Source of the DNA: Helicobacter pylori NQ4053
GTDB lineage: Bacteria; Campylobacterota; Campylobacteria; Campylobacterales; Helicobacteraceae
Length of the DNA stretch: 64,000 nucleotides
Assembly: GCF_000274605.1 (NCBI RefSeq)
Contig: NZ_AKNV01000002.1
Span: 124,001 to 188,000, forward strand
Reading direction: 5' to 3'
Of this stretch, positions 17,898 through 27,722 are shown one piece after another. The translations under genes and the position numbers were made by a program. The notes under the pieces were generated by a model. That model ran no database searches. It saw nothing but the letters and a program-made list of their open reading frames with translations, and was not told the DNA's origin. Positions within the stretch are counted from its first letter, which is position 1, and the number at the start of each line of letters is the position of its first letter.

Positions 17898-18652
17898 AAC
17901 CTTATTTCAGTTTGGAGAAATTGGATTTATACCATGGCGATGCGAGCGTTTTAGAGACTTTTGAAAAAGGTTTTTATGATTTGTGCGTTACCTCACCGCC
18001 CTATAATTTGAGTATTGAATATCAAGGGAGTAATGATTTTAGGGCTTATGATGATTATTTGAATTGGTGCAAAAATTGGCTTAAAAATTGTTATTTTTGG
18101 GGTAAGGAACAGGCGAGATTGTGCTTGAATGTCCCTTTAGACACGAATAAACATGGCAAGCAAAGTTTAGGGGCTGATATTACTATAGTGGCTAAAGAAT
18201 GCGGTTGGAAATACCAAAATACGATCATTTGGAATGAAAGCAATATTTCAAGACGCACCGCTTGGGGGAGTTGGCTGCAAGCTAGCGCGCCTTATGCTAT
18301 CGCTCCTGTGGAGTTGATTGTTGTTTTTTATAAAAACGAATACAAACGAAAAAAACAAACTTCTACAATCAGTAAAGAGGAATTTTTACTCTACACGAAC
18401 GGGCTTTGGAATTTTAGCGGTGAATCCAAAAAACGCCTAAAACACCCAGCCCCATTCCCAAGGGAATTACCCAAGCGTTGCATCCAATTGTTTTCTTTTT
18501 TGGAAGACACGATTTTTGATCCTTTTAGCGGCTCTGGCACGACTATTTTAGAGGCCAACGCTTTAGGGCGTTTTAGCGTGGGTTTAGAGATTGAAAAAGA
18601 ATATTGCGAATTGTCTAAAAAGCGTATTTTGGAGAGTTTGTCGTTAGTGTGA
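17894..18652 (+). CDS. type II DNA adenine methyltransferase (beta class, HpaI-M-like)
   Basis: The 252-residue enzyme has motif IV SPPYN near residue 34 (LCVTSPPYNLSIEY) and motif I DPFSGSGTTILEA near residue 215, giving the beta-class order. Adenine-N6 specificity is usual for this group, and locus annotations I recall liken it to the HpaI methyltransferase; the recognition sequence is not deducible here. It overlaps the endonuclease gene by 4 bases, forming a complete restriction-modification unit divergent from the first one. Confidence 0.85.
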   Translation: MKPYFSLEKLDLYHGDASVLETFEKGFYDLCVTSPPYNLSIEYQGSNDFRAYDDYLNWCKNWLKNCYFWGKEQARLCLNVPLDTNKHGKQSLGADITIVAKECGWKYQNTIIWNESNISRRTAWGSWLQASAPYAIAPVELIVVFYKNEYKRKKQTSTISKEEFLLYTNGLWNFSGESKKRLKHPAPFPRELPKRCIQLFSFLEDTIFDPFSGSGTTILEANALGRFSVGLEIEKEYCELSKKRILESLSLV

Positions 18653-18685
18653 GCGTTTTAAAAACCTTTGAGGGTTAAAATAGTG

Positions 18686-18691
18686 TAAAAT
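18686..18691 (+). promoter_or_regulatory. -10 box upstream of clpB
   Basis: TGTAAAAT contains a TAAAAT -10 about 34 bases before the clpB ATG. Short arms TTTGAG and CTCAAA flank it at about 40 bases apart. No CIRCE or HspR (HAIR) operator is recognisable. Confidence 0.4.
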
Positions 18692-18724
18692 AGTAAAAAT
18701 TTTAAAACTCAAAAAGGATTGATA

Positions 18725-21295
18725 ATGAATTTATTTGAAAAAATGACTGACCAATTGCATGAGACTTTAGACAGCGCGCTCGCTTTAGCCTTACACCATA
18801 AAAACGCTGAAGTAACGCCCTTGCACATGCTTTTTGTCATGCTCAATAACTCCCAAGGCATCCTCATTCAAGCCTTACAAAAAATGCCTGTGGATATTCA
18901 AGCTTTAAGGCTTAGCGTTCAAAGCGAGCTGAATAAGTTTGCTAAAGTTTCACAAATCAGCAAGCAAAATATCCAATTAAACCAAACTCTAATCCAAAGT
19001 TTAGAAAACGCTCAAGGTTTGATGGCTAAAAGGGGCGATTCTTTCATCGCTACCGATGTGTATCTTTTGGCGAATATGAGCCTTTTTGAAAGCGTTCTAA
19101 AGCCTTATTTAGACACTAAGGAATTGCAAAAAACTTTAGAATCTTTAAGAAAAGGCGCGACTATCCAAAATAAAAACGACGATTCCAATTTGGAAAGTTT
19201 AGAAAAATTTGGCATTGATTTGACGCAAAAAGCTCTAGAAAATAAGCTGGATCCCGTGATCGGGAGGGATGAAGAAATCATTCGCATGATGCAAATTTTG
19301 ATTAGAAAAACAAAAAATAACCCTATTTTACTGGGCGAGCCTGGAGTGGGGAAAACGGCTGTTGTGGAAGGGTTAGCCCAACGCATTGTGAATAAGGAAG
19401 TGCCTAAAACGCTTTTAAACAAACGGGTCGTCGCTTTAGATTTGAGCTTATTGGTGGCTGGGGCGAAATACAGAGGCGAGTTTGAAGAGCGCCTGAAAAA
19501 GGTGATTGAAGAAGTTAAAAAAAGCGCGAATGTGATTTTATTCATTGATGAAATCCACACGATTGTAGGGGCTGGGGCTAGTGAGGGGGGCATGGATGCG
19601 GCTAATATTTTAAAACCCGCGCTCGCTAGGGGAGAATTGCACACGATTGGAGCGACCACTCTGAAAGAATACCGCAAGTATTTTGAAAAAGACATGGCGC
19701 TACAAAGGCGTTTCCAACCCATTTTACTCAATGAGCCTAGCATCAATGAAGCTTTACAGATTTTAAGGGGGTTGAAAGAAACTTTAGAAACGCACCATAA
19801 TATCACCATCAATGACTCTGCGCTCATAGCGAGCGCTAAACTCTCCAGCCGTTATATCACCGATAGGTTTTTACCCGATAAAGCGATTGATTTGATTGAT
19901 GAGGGGGCGGCTCAATTAAAAATGCAAATGGAATCAGAACCGGCAAAACTTTCTAGCGTTAAACGCTCCATTCAAAGACTAGAAATGGAAAAACAAGCCC
20001 TTGAAATGGAAAACAAAGAGAGCAACCACAAACGCATGCAAGAAATCCTTAAAGAATTGAGCGATTTGAAAGAAGAAAAAATCCAATTAGAAGCACAATT
20101 TGAAAACGAAAAAGAAGTGTTTAAAGAAATTTCACGCTTGAAAATGGAAATGGAGGGCTTGAAAAAAGAGGCTGAAAGGTTTAAACGCAATGGGGATTAC
20201 CAGCAAGCGGCTGAAATTGAATACTCTAAAATCCCTGAAAAGGAAAAGAAAGAAAAAGAATTGCAGCATAAATGGGAAGCGATGCAACAAAACGGGGCGT
20301 TGTTGCAAAACGCTTTAACCGAAAACAACATCGCTGAGATCGTGAGCCAATGGACGCACATCCCGGTCCAAAAAATGCTCCAAAGCGAAAAAAATAGGGT
20401 TTTAAACATTGAAAGCGAATTGCAAAAAAGAGTGGTGGGGCAAGAAAAAGCGCTCAAAGCGATCGCTAAAGCGATTAAAAGGAATAAGGCCGGCCTTAGC
20501 GATAGCAACAAGCCCATAGGGAGTTTCCTCTTTTTAGGGCCAACAGGCGTGGGTAAAACCGAGAGCGCTAAAGCCTTGGCGCAATTCTTGTTTGATAGCG
20601 ATAAAAATCTTATACGAATTGACATGAGCGAATACCTAGAAAAGCACTCTATAAGCCGTCTTATTGGGGCCGCTCCTGGGTATGTGGGCTATGAAGAAGG
20701 CGGGCAATTGACCGAAGCGGTGCGCAGAAAACCTTATAGCGTGGTGTTATTAGATGAAGTGGAAAAAGCCCATCCGGATGTGTTTAACCTCTTGTTGCAG
20801 GTTTTAGATGAGGGGCATTTAACTGATAGTAAGGGCGTGAGGGTGGATTTCAAAAACACGATTTTGATTTTAACCAGCAATGTGGCTAGCGGTGCGCTTT
20901 TAGAAGAGGATTTGAGTGAGGCCGATAAACAAAAAGCGATTAAAGAGAGCCTGAGACAATTCTTCAAGCCGGAATTTTTAAACCGCTTAGATGAAATCAT
21001 CTCCTTTAACGCTCTAGATAGTCATGCTATCATTAATATCGTGGGGATACTCTTTGAAAACGTTCAAAAAAAAGCGCTTGAAAGGGGCATTAATATAACC
21101 CTAGACGAAAAAGCAAAAGCATTGATCGCCGAAGCAGGGTTTGACAGATTCTATGGTGCTAGACCCCTAAAACGCGCGCTCTATGAAATGGTAGAAGACA
21201 AGCTCGCTGAACTCATTTTAGAGGATAAAATTAAAGAGAATGACAGCGTGGCGTTTGTGGTAGAAAATAACGAGATTGTGCCTAAGATTAAGTGA
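18725..21295 (+). CDS. clpB: protein disaggregase ClpB
   Basis: ClpB is a hexameric AAA+ chaperone that rescues aggregated proteins with DnaK. The 856-residue protein has the N-domain (residues 1-150), AAA-1 with Walker A GEPGVGKT and Walker B ILFIDEIH, a long coiled-coil middle domain (about 395-520) that marks ClpB rather than ClpA or ClpC, and AAA-2 with GPTGVGKT and [18 protein letters not shown] 18725 is chosen because AAGGA lies 6 bases before it; TTG 18719 is an artefactual extension. No ClpP-binding loop is evident. Confidence 0.98.
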   Translation: MNLFEKMTDQLHETLDSALALALHHKNAEVTPLHMLFVMLNNSQGILIQALQKMPVDIQALRLSVQSELNKFAKVSQISKQNIQLNQTLIQSLENAQGLMAKRGDSFIATDVYLLANMSLFESVLKPYLDTKELQKTLESLRKGATIQNKNDDSNLESLEKFGIDLTQKALENKLDPVIGRDEEIIRMMQILIRKTKNNPILLGEPGVGKTAVVEGLAQRIVNKEVPKTLLNKRVVALDLSLLVAGAKYRGEFEERLKKVIEEVKKSANVILFIDEIHTIVGAGASEGGMDAANILKPALARGELHTIGATTLKEYRKYFEKDMALQRRFQPILLNEPSINEALQILRGLKETLETHHNITINDSALIASAKLSSRYITDRFLPDKAIDLIDEGAAQLKMQMESEPAKLSSVKRSIQRLEMEKQALEMENKESNHKRMQEILKELSDLKEEKIQLEAQFENEKEVFKEISRLKMEMEGLKKEAERFKRNGDYQQAAEIEYSKIPEKEKKEKELQHKWEAMQQNGALLQNALTENNIAEIVSQWTHIPVQKMLQSEKNRVLNIESELQKRVVGQEKALKAIAKAIKRNKAGLSDSNKPIGSFLFLGPTGVGKTESAKALAQFLFDSDKNLIRIDMSEYLEKHSISRLIGAAPGYVGYEEGGQLTEAVRRKPYSVVLLDEVEKAHPDVFNLLLQVLDEGHLTDSKGVRVDFKNTILILTSNVASGALLEEDLSEADKQKAIKESLRQFFKPEFLNRLDEIISFNALDSHAIINIVGILFENVQKKALERGINITLDEKAKALIAEAGFDRFYGARPLKRALYEMVEDKLAELILEDKIKENDSVAFVVENNEIVPKIK

Positions 21296-21350
21296 GATTT
21301 GGTTATCCTAAAAAAATAAGAAATGGTTATTTTGAAAAAAGGATTGGATG

Positions 21351-22070
21351 ATGTTTGATAACACGCTTGTCAATCTCTTTGAGACAGCGCCTCTTTTAAC
21401 TTCGCTTTTAGCCGGGATTTTAACTTTCTTAAGCCCTTGCGTGTTGCCTTTGATCCCGGCGTATATGTCTTATATTTCTCAAATTTCTTTAGAGGATATT
21501 AAAGATGGTAAGGCTAAAAGGGTTTCGGTTTTTTTAAAATCTTTGATGTTTGTGGTAGGGTTTTCGCTCGTGTTTTTGGGCGTGGGCATGTCTATGGCCA
21601 AGCTTATCCATAGCTTTTCGTTTGCCTGGGTGAATTATATCGCTGGGGGGATTGTGATCCTTTTTGGTTTGCATTTTTTGGGCGTGTTCCGTTTTTCATT
21701 TTTGTATAAAACTCAAAGCGTTCGTTTAGCGAGCAAATCTAATAGCATGCAACGCTTTTACCCCTTTCTTTTGGGCATGAGTTTCGCTTTGGGCTGGACG
21801 CCATGCATCGGACCGATATTCACTTCCATAGTGATCATGAGCGCGAGTAAGGATACTTATGGCTTAATCCTTATGGTGGTGTTTGTAATGGGCTTGGCGA
21901 TCCCTTTTTTATTGGTGGCTTTAATGCTAGAAAGAGCGCTTTTGTTTTTAAAATCCTTAAAGAAATACAACCGCGCGATTGAAATTGTTTCAGGGTTGGT
22001 GCTTATTTTAATGGGAATATTGATCATGACAAATTCTTTAGAAAGCCTGACTAACTTTTTACAAAATTAG
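21351..22070 (+). CDS. ccdA: cytochrome c biogenesis protein CcdA (DsbD transmembrane family)
   Basis: CcdA carries electrons from cytoplasmic thioredoxin across the inner membrane to reduce periplasmic thiols, including apocytochrome c. The 239-residue protein has six hydrophobic helices. The redox cysteines lie in TFLSPCVLPLIPAY (helix 1) and GWTPCIGPIF (helix 4). Proline-flanked Cys pairs like these are diagnostic. The start is ATG 21351 with AAGGA 7 bases upstream; ATG 21348 is equally in frame. The next gene starts 9 bases later after an AGGAGG site. Confidence 0.93.
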   Translation: MFDNTLVNLFETAPLLTSLLAGILTFLSPCVLPLIPAYMSYISQISLEDIKDGKAKRVSVFLKSLMFVVGFSLVFLGVGMSMAKLIHSFSFAWVNYIAGGIVILFGLHFLGVFRFSFLYKTQSVRLASKSNSMQRFYPFLLGMSFALGWTPCIGPIFTSIVIMSASKDTYGLILMVVFVMGLAIPFLLVALMLERALLFLKSLKKYNRAIEIVSGLVLILMGILIMTNSLESLTNFLQN

Positions 22071-22079
22071 GAGGGTTTG

Positions 22080-23213
22080 ATGCTGTTAAAAAACGCTTCG
22101 TTTTATGATGATGAGGTTTTAAAAAGAGCGGATATTCGCTTAAAAGATTCTCTCATTATAGAGATTGAAGAAAACTTAAGCCCTACTAATAATGAAGAAG
22201 TGGTTGAGTGTGGGAATTTGTTCGTGCTGCCAAGCTTCATTGATTTGAGCGTTACTGATTTAGAGGGTTATGAAAATTTAAAACAAAAGGCTTTTAAAGG
22301 GGGGGTGGGGTTACTCAACGTTTTCAATGGCGATCAAAGCGGCATTAAAAATATCATGGCAATCAAAAACAACCAACTAGCCGACATCGCTACGCTTAAA
22401 AATAAAGGGGGGGAAATTTTAATCGCGTCATCTGACGCTTTTTTAGAACTCATCAGCCACTACGCCAAATCCTACAACTTGCCCCTTTTAATTTCTTTGG
22501 AAAATTCTTTTGAAGCCCTAAATAGCGGGGCATTAGCCTATGAATTGGGGCAGAATTTTGTAGACAATGCGTTTGAAAACACGCGCTTGGTGCGTTTCAT
22601 GGAAGTTTCTAGAGCGTTACAAATCCCCATGCTTTTAGATAAAGTGAATAGCATTGCCACGCTCAAACTCATCAAAGCCTTTAACGATTTAGGAGCGAAA
22701 TTACAAGCCCAAACGCCCTTAAGCCATTTGATCTTAGATGAGAGCGTGTATGAAGATTATGAACCCCGATTTAAAATCGCCCCTCCTTTAAGGGATAAGG
22801 AAGGTCAAAACGCCCTAAAAGAAGCCCTAAAAAATAACGAAATCGCCATGCTCACAAGCCTCCATGCTTTTAAAAATTCTAACGCAGAGCTTTTTGAAGA
22901 AAGCGCGTTTGGGTGCGAGAGCATAGAGGACGCTTTTAGCGTGGCTTATACTTTTTTAGTCCAAAAAAAGGTTATCAGTTTCCAACAGCTCATTAAAGTC
23001 ATGGCGATTAACCAAGCGAAGTTTTTAAAACTCAATGCAGGCGAGGTTAAAGAAAACCAATTAGCCAATTTGATGATCGTGGATTTAAACGCTCAAACAA
23101 GAGTGAGTAATCAAAATTCGCCCTTTTATGGTTTGGAATTGTATGGTGAAGTGCAAAGAATGATCTTAAAAGGGCAAACCACATTTATTAAGGAGAATGC
23201 ATGCAAATCATAG
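22080..23213 (+). CDS. pyrC: dihydroorotase-like protein lacking metal histidines
   Basis: The 377-residue protein has the overall dihydroorotase/amidohydrolase layout: short N-terminal beta domain, barrel, and C-terminal ANLMIVDLN. However, the HxH zinc motif after the first strand is replaced. Where active enzymes read FIDLHVH, this has FIDLSVT (residues 53-59), so both histidines are missing. Active chemistry is therefore unlikely. Related pseudo-dihydroorotases act as structural partners of aspartate transcarbamoylase, which is a possible role (inference). The start ATG 22080 follows a strong AGGAGG. It overlaps mqnX by 13 bases. Confidence 0.85.
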   Translation: MLLKNASFYDDEVLKRADIRLKDSLIIEIEENLSPTNNEEVVECGNLFVLPSFIDLSVTDLEGYENLKQKAFKGGVGLLNVFNGDQSGIKNIMAIKNNQLADIATLKNKGGEILIASSDAFLELISHYAKSYNLPLLISLENSFEALNSGALAYELGQNFVDNAFENTRLVRFMEVSRALQIPMLLDKVNSIATLKLIKAFNDLGAKLQAQTPLSHLILDESVYEDYEPRFKIAPPLRDKEGQNALKEALKNNEIAMLTSLHAFKNSNAELFEESAFGCESIEDAFSVAYTFLVQKKVISFQQLIKVMAINQAKFLKLNAGEVKENQLANLMIVDLNAQTRVSNQNSPFYGLELYGEVQRMILKGQTTFIKENACKS

Positions 23214-24427
23214 GAGCGTCTTTAGTTTTTTTGTGTAATGAAAAATGCGAAGTGTTAGAAGATTATGGCGTGGTCTTTGATGAAAAGATTGTTGAAATAG
23301 GCGATTATCAAAGTTTAACGCTTAAATACCCTCACTTAAAGACGCAGTTTTTTGAAAATTCCGTTCTGTTGCCCGCTTTTATCAACGCGCACACCCATTT
23401 TGAATTTTCCAACAACAAGGCGAGTTTTGATTACGGGAGTTTTTCTGGCTGGTTAGGGAGCGTGTTGAACAATGGGGGGGCGATTTTACAAAATTGCCAA
23501 GGGGCTATTCAAAACGCCATCAGCACGCAATTAAAAAGCGGGGTGGGGAGCGTGGGGGCGATTTCTAACCACCTGATAGAAGTTAATTTATTGAAAGAAA
23601 GCCCCTTGAATGCTGTCGTGTTTTTAGAGTTTTTAGGGAGCAGCTATTCTTTAGAAAAATTAAAAGCGTTTGAGGCCAAATTTAAAGAGTTAAAAGATTT
23701 GGAAGATGCAAAGCTTAAAGCGGCTCTGGCTGTGCATGCCCCTTATTCGGTCCAAAAAGACATGGCTTTGAGCGTCATCCAATTAGCTAAAGATTCACAA
23801 AGCCTGCTTTCTACGCATTTTTTAGAATCGCTTGAAGAACTAGAATGGGTAGAAAATTCTAAAGGGTGGTTTGAAAATTTTTATCAGCGTTTTTTAAAAG
23901 AGTCTAATTTCAAATCGCTCTATAAGGGCGCGAACGATTACATTGACATGTTTAAAGACACGCACACTTTATTCGTGCATAACCAGTTCGCTTCTTTGGA
24001 AGCGTTAAAAAGGATTAAATCTCAAGTCAAAAACGCTTTTTTAATCACATGCCCCTTTTCTAACCGCTTGTTGAGCGGGAAAGCGTTGGATTTAGAGAGA
24101 GTTAGAGAAGCCGGTTTGAGCGTGAGCGTCGCCACTGATGGCTTGAGTTCTAACATTTCGCTGAGCCTTTTAGACGAATTAAGGGCGTTCTTGCTCACCC
24201 ATAACATGCCGTTATTGGAATTAGCTAAGATCGCTCTTTTAGGAGCGACTAGGCATGGGGCTAAAGCTTTAGCTTTGAATAATGGCGAGATAGAAGCCAA
24301 CAAGAGGGCGGATTTGAGCGTGTTTGGTTTTAATGAAAAATTCACTAAAGAGCAGGCGGTTTTGCAATTTTTATTGCATGCTAAAGAAGTGGAACGCTTG
24401 TTTTTAGGGGGGAAAAGGGTGATCTAA
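23201..24427 (+). CDS. mqnX: aminodeoxyfutalosine deaminase
   Basis: The enzyme deaminates 6-amino-6-deoxyfutalosine to futalosine in the alternative menaquinone pathway used by Campylobacterota. This H. pylori protein (HP0267) has been characterised biochemically, to my recollection. The 408 residues form an amidohydrolase barrel with the zinc motif NAHTHFEF, then AVHAPYSV, STHFLES, a histidine in LFVHNQFA, and VATDGLSSN carrying the catalytic Asp. The C-terminus GATRHGAKALALNNGEIEAN is typical of the chlorohydrolase/deaminase group. The start ATG lies inside the upstream gene (13-base overlap). Confidence 0.92.
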   Translation: MQIIGASLVFLCNEKCEVLEDYGVVFDEKIVEIGDYQSLTLKYPHLKTQFFENSVLLPAFINAHTHFEFSNNKASFDYGSFSGWLGSVLNNGGAILQNCQGAIQNAISTQLKSGVGSVGAISNHLIEVNLLKESPLNAVVFLEFLGSSYSLEKLKAFEAKFKELKDLEDAKLKAALAVHAPYSVQKDMALSVIQLAKDSQSLLSTHFLESLEELEWVENSKGWFENFYQRFLKESNFKSLYKGANDYIDMFKDTHTLFVHNQFASLEALKRIKSQVKNAFLITCPFSNRLLSGKALDLERVREAGLSVSVATDGLSSNISLSLLDELRAFLLTHNMPLLELAKIALLGATRHGAKALALNNGEIEANKRADLSVFGFNEKFTKEQAVLQFLLHAKEVERLFLGGKRVI

Positions 24428-24450
24428 TTTGTTTTAAAGACAGAATGCGT

Positions 24451-24456
24451 TAAAAT
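24451..24456 (+). promoter_or_regulatory. -10 box of the small nuclease gene
   Basis: TAAAAT lies 32 bases before the ATG at 24488, just after the mqnX stop. Transcription would start near 24463. It may also serve miaB. Confidence 0.4.
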
Positions 24457-24487
24457 GGGAAATCCAAATCAATTAAGGAAAGAGTCA

Positions 24488-24730
24488 ATGAAATTAGTTT
24501 TAGCCAAGAATACAAGAAAATCAGACGCCAAGAGCGTGGAATTAGAGGATTTGTATCGCAAATTCAGTGAAGACAAGCGTTCTATTTTCTATTTTGCCCC
24601 CACAAACGCCCATAAAGACATGCTCAAGGCGGTGGATTTTTTCAAAGAAAAAGGCCATACGGCTTATTTAGATGAGGTGAGGGTCAGCACTGATGAAAAA
24701 GATTTTCTTTATGAATTGCACATTATTTAA
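24488..24730 (+). CDS. small Smr-like nicking nuclease (HP0268 family)
   Basis: This 80-residue protein corresponds to HP0268, whose solved structure and tests, as I recall, showed DNA-nicking and RNase activity with a fold related to Smr domains. Visible features are a basic N-terminus (KLVLAKNTRKSDAKS), the acidic stretch VELEDLYRKFSEDKRS and the closing beta strand DFLYELHII. ATG 24488 is chosen because AAGGAAAG precedes it; an in-frame ATG at 24455 would add residues before the ribosome site. It ends 9 bases before miaB. Confidence 0.85.
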   Translation: MKLVLAKNTRKSDAKSVELEDLYRKFSEDKRSIFYFAPTNAHKDMLKAVDFFKEKGHTAYLDEVRVSTDEKDFLYELHII

Positions 24731-24739
24731 AGGCTTGTA

Positions 24740-26053
24740 TTGAAAGTTTATATTGAAACCATGGGTTGTGCCATGAATTCTAGGGATAGCGAGCATCTAC
24801 TAAGCGAACTATCCAAACTAGACTATAAAGAGACCAATGACCCTAAAATAGCGGATTTGATTTTAATCAACACTTGCAGCGTGCGCGAAAAACCTGAAAG
24901 GAAATTGTTTTCAGAAATCGGTCAATTCGCTAAAATCAAAAAACCCAACGCCAAAATTGGGGTTTGCGGGTGCACTGCAAGCCACATGGGAGCGGATATT
25001 TTGAAAAAAGCCCCGAGCGTGAGCTTTGTGTTAGGGGCTAGGAATGTGTCTAAAATCTCTCAAGTGATCCATAGAGAAAAAGCGGTTGAAGTGGCGATTG
25101 ATTATGATGAAAGCGCGTATGCGTTTGAATTTTTTGAAAAAAAGGCTCAAATCCGATCGCTATTAAACATCTCTATAGGTTGCGATAAGAAATGCGCTTA
25201 TTGCATTGTCCCGCACACTAGGGGGAAAGAAATTTCTATCCCTATGGATTTGATTTTAAAAGAAGCTGAGAAATTGGCGAATAACGGCACTAAAGAGCTC
25301 ATGCTTTTAGGGCAGAATGTGAATAATTATGGCGTGCGTTTTAGCAGCGAGCATGCGAAAGTTAATTTTAGCGATTTGTTGGATAAATTGAGCGAAATTC
25401 CAGGCATTGAAAGGATACGATTCACTTCGCCTCACCCCTTGCACATGAATGATGTATTTTTAGAACGCTTTGCCAAAAACCCTAAAGTGTGTAAGAGTAT
25501 CCACATGCCCTTACAGAGTGGATCTAGTGCGGTGTTAAAGATGATGCGAAGAGGTTATAGTAAAGAGTGGTTTTTAAATCGGGTGGAGAGGTTAAAAGCT
25601 TTAGTGCCTGAAGTGGGCATTAGCACGGATATTATCGTGGGCTTTCCTAATGAGAGCGATAAGGATTTTGAAGACACGATGGAGGTGCTAGAAAAAGTGC
25701 GCTTTGACACGCTCTATAGTTTCATTTATTCCCCACGCCCTTTCACTGAAGCGGGAGCTTGGAAAGAAAGAGTGCCATTAGAGGTTTCATCTTCAAGGTT
25801 AGAGAGGTTGCAAAACAGGCACAAAGAAATTTTAGAGGAAAAAGCCAAGCTAGAAGTGGGTAAAACGCATGTGGTGTTGGTGGAAAATAGGCGTGAAATG
25901 GATAATCAAATCGTGGGTTTTGAAGGGCGCAGCGATACGGGGAAATTCATTGAAGTAACTTGTAAGGAAAAAAGAAATCCGGGCGAGCTTGTAAAAGTGG
26001 AGATTGTTTCTCATTCCAAAGGGCGCTTGATAGCGGCCATTAAAGGCGACTAA
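24740..26053 (+). CDS. miaB: tRNA-2-methylthio-N6-isopentenyladenosine synthase MiaB
   Basis: MiaB is a radical-SAM enzyme that adds the methylthio group to i6A37 of tRNAs. The 437 residues contain the N-terminal cluster domain ([29 protein letters not shown]), the radical-SAM motif [15 protein letters not shown] near residue 150, and a C-terminal TRAM domain ([18 protein letters not shown]). The start is TTG 24740 with AAAGG 6 bases upstream. The domain order distinguishes it from the MtaB paralogue at 40293. Confidence 0.97.
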   Translation: MKVYIETMGCAMNSRDSEHLLSELSKLDYKETNDPKIADLILINTCSVREKPERKLFSEIGQFAKIKKPNAKIGVCGCTASHMGADILKKAPSVSFVLGARNVSKISQVIHREKAVEVAIDYDESAYAFEFFEKKAQIRSLLNISIGCDKKCAYCIVPHTRGKEISIPMDLILKEAEKLANNGTKELMLLGQNVNNYGVRFSSEHAKVNFSDLLDKLSEIPGIERIRFTSPHPLHMNDVFLERFAKNPKVCKSIHMPLQSGSSAVLKMMRRGYSKEWFLNRVERLKALVPEVGISTDIIVGFPNESDKDFEDTMEVLEKVRFDTLYSFIYSPRPFTEAGAWKERVPLEVSSSRLERLQNRHKEILEEKAKLEVGKTHVVLVENRREMDNQIVGFEGRSDTGKFIEVTCKEKRNPGELVKVEIVSHSKGRLIAAIKGD

Positions 26054-26092
26054 TCAAAATAACCAATGAAAAAGCGGGTTTAAAGGCGAGAA

Positions 26093-26746
26093 TTGAGCTT
26101 AAAATTTTTCAGGAAAAATATCGTTTTAAAGGTTGTCCCACGCTTGGCGTTTGGAGTCCTTTGGTTGTTGCATAAAACTTGTAAAAACCGCTATTTTTTA
26201 GCTCAAAATTTAAAAGAAAAACCCTTTATTGTAAGCTGTTGGCATGGGGAGCTTGGCATGATCGGGTTTGCGTATTTAAGGCTTGAAAAACCTTCTGTTT
26301 ATGTGATCGCAAGCCAGCATTTTGACGGCTCTATTGCGGCGGGTTTGTTTGAAAGCTTTGGTTTTAAAAACATTAGAGGCTCTAGCAAAAAAGGGGGGGT
26401 TAAGGTTTTGATAGAGGGGCTTAAACGATTGAAAGAAGGTTGCGATGTCGCTATCACTCCTGATGGCCCTAAAGGCCCACGACACAGCATAGCGGATGGG
26501 GTGATCGCTTTAGCTCAAAAATCAGGCGTGGGGATTAGCGCTTGTCGGGTGGTTTGTAAAAACGCATGGCGGTTGAACACTTGGGATCAATTTGAAATCC
26601 CTAAGCCTTTTAGCGAAGTGCATTATTACATGCTAGAATCGGTAATTATCCCTAAAGAATGGGAGCTTTCAAAGGCTAAAGAATATTTAAAGACGCGCAT
26701 GGATTCTGTTGGATTTGAAGAATCTCAAAGGGGTTTAGGTGCTTAA
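26093..26746 (+). CDS. lpxJ: lipid A late acyltransferase LpxJ (DUF374)
   Basis: LpxJ adds a secondary acyl chain to lipid A and belongs to the DUF374 group, unrelated in sequence to LpxL/LpxM; the H. pylori J99 protein at this locus defined the family (my recollection). The 217-residue product has an N-terminal hydrophobic helix, VSCWHGELGM with the acyltransferase histidine, and AITPDGPKGPRH. The start is TTG 26093 with AAAGGCGAG upstream. It overlaps the next gene by 8 bases. The classical LpxL-type enzyme is also in this window at 33861. Confidence 0.85.
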   Translation: MSLKFFRKNIVLKVVPRLAFGVLWLLHKTCKNRYFLAQNLKEKPFIVSCWHGELGMIGFAYLRLEKPSVYVIASQHFDGSIAAGLFESFGFKNIRGSSKKGGVKVLIEGLKRLKEGCDVAITPDGPKGPRHSIADGVIALAQKSGVGISACRVVCKNAWRLNTWDQFEIPKPFSEVHYYMLESVIIPKEWELSKAKEYLKTRMDSVGFEESQRGLGA

Positions 26747-27722
26747 AGGGTTAAAAAAAGCGTTCAAAGAGAGGTTTTGCTCTCAAGTGTATATCTCTTT
26801 TAATGTGGATCACAATCTTTTATCCGCTCAAATTTTAAGGGTTAAAAACCACCGCATTAAAGAGAAATTTTTTAAAACTTTTGAGACTAAAGTGGAGACT
26901 AAAAATGGTGAAGTCCCTATTCAAGCCTTAAAAATCGCCAGAACTTATAGCCAAAAATACCCCTACACTTATTTTAGCGCGATGAGTAAGGCTAAAGAGG
27001 TTTTATGCGAAAAGCAGGCGTTTGAACAAATCAAACAAGAAAATCAAGATTATCAGGCTTGTGCAATCAATCAAAAGTATTGCGTTTATGTGGAATCTAA
27101 GGATTTTTTAAAGGATTTCAAGCGTTTTAAAATCCAGGATGTGGATTTTTTGTTTTCGCCTTTTAGCCTTATTTATGATTTTGTGCGCGATAGCTTAGAA
27201 GAAAAGCCGTTGTTGTATTTGCTTTTGGAGCGTTCAAGATTTTATTTTTTGATTGCGGATAAAAAAGAGATTTTTTTAGCCAAATCCGTGTTTTTAGAAG
27301 AGCAACCTGAAGAGTTTATAGAGAGCAAAGAAGAAGATTCTATGGGAATGAGTAATGAAGCTGTGAATTTGTTTTTGAGTGAAATCCAAGAAGATATTGA
27401 CAGCCTTGAAGAAGCGATAGGCCTAGACAGCAGTAAGGATAATAGCGAAAAAATAACAGAGGACGCTTATAGTTTGATTGAAGGCATGACGAATATCCCC
27501 TTAATTGCAGATGTTTTGCAAGAGGGATTGCGCAGCGTCTATCATTCTAGAGAGATAGACTTTGTAGAAAAGGTGGTTGTTTTAGACAGTTGTCAAATCC
27601 ACCACAAAGCGTTAATGCATTTGCAAGAAACTTTGATGATAGAAGTGGATAGGCTTGATTTTTCTTTAGTGGAGCGCTTGAATATTTTAGCGCGCATGGA
27701 GAATGAAAAGCATGCGTTTTAG
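26739..27722 (+). CDS. PilM-like cytoplasmic protein
   Basis: I recognise no characterised homologue. The 327-residue protein opens VYISFNVDHNLLSAQILRVK, then alternates beta strands and helices. Its C-terminus (EGLRSVYHSREIDFVEKVVVLD, then a helix and IEVDRLD; listed here in pieces) matches the closing pattern of PilM/ComA actin-like proteins, in which a second-lobe strand is followed by EYLEE and a final strand. A central acidic insert (about residues 190-235) is unusual. The next two genes resemble PilN and PilO, which supports the call. The start is GTG 26739 with AAGGGG 5 bases upstream. Confidence 0.6.
   Translation: MLKGLKKAFKERFCSQVYISFNVDHNLLSAQILRVKNHRIKEKFFKTFETKVETKNGEVPIQALKIARTYSQKYPYTYFSAMSKAKEVLCEKQAFEQIKQENQDYQACAINQKYCVYVESKDFLKDFKRFKIQDVDFLFSPFSLIYDFVRDSLEEKPLLYLLLERSRFYFLIADKKEIFLAKSVFLEEQPEEFIESKEEDSMGMSNEAVNLFLSEIQEDIDSLEEAIGLDSSKDNSEKITEDAYSLIEGMTNIPLIADVLQEGLRSVYHSREIDFVEKVVVLDSCQIHHKALMHLQETLMIEVDRLDFSLVERLNILARMENEKHAF

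Noticed and set aside
18653..18724. HspR or CIRCE operator for clpB
   Set aside because: Only a short TTTGAG/CTCAAA pair with a 40-base gap is present; neither consensus fits.
19105..19827. 240-codon open frame antisense to clpB
   Set aside because: It mirrors the AAA-1 domain codon pattern, is rich in Ser/Phe/Cys as antisense frames are here, and has no ribosome site.
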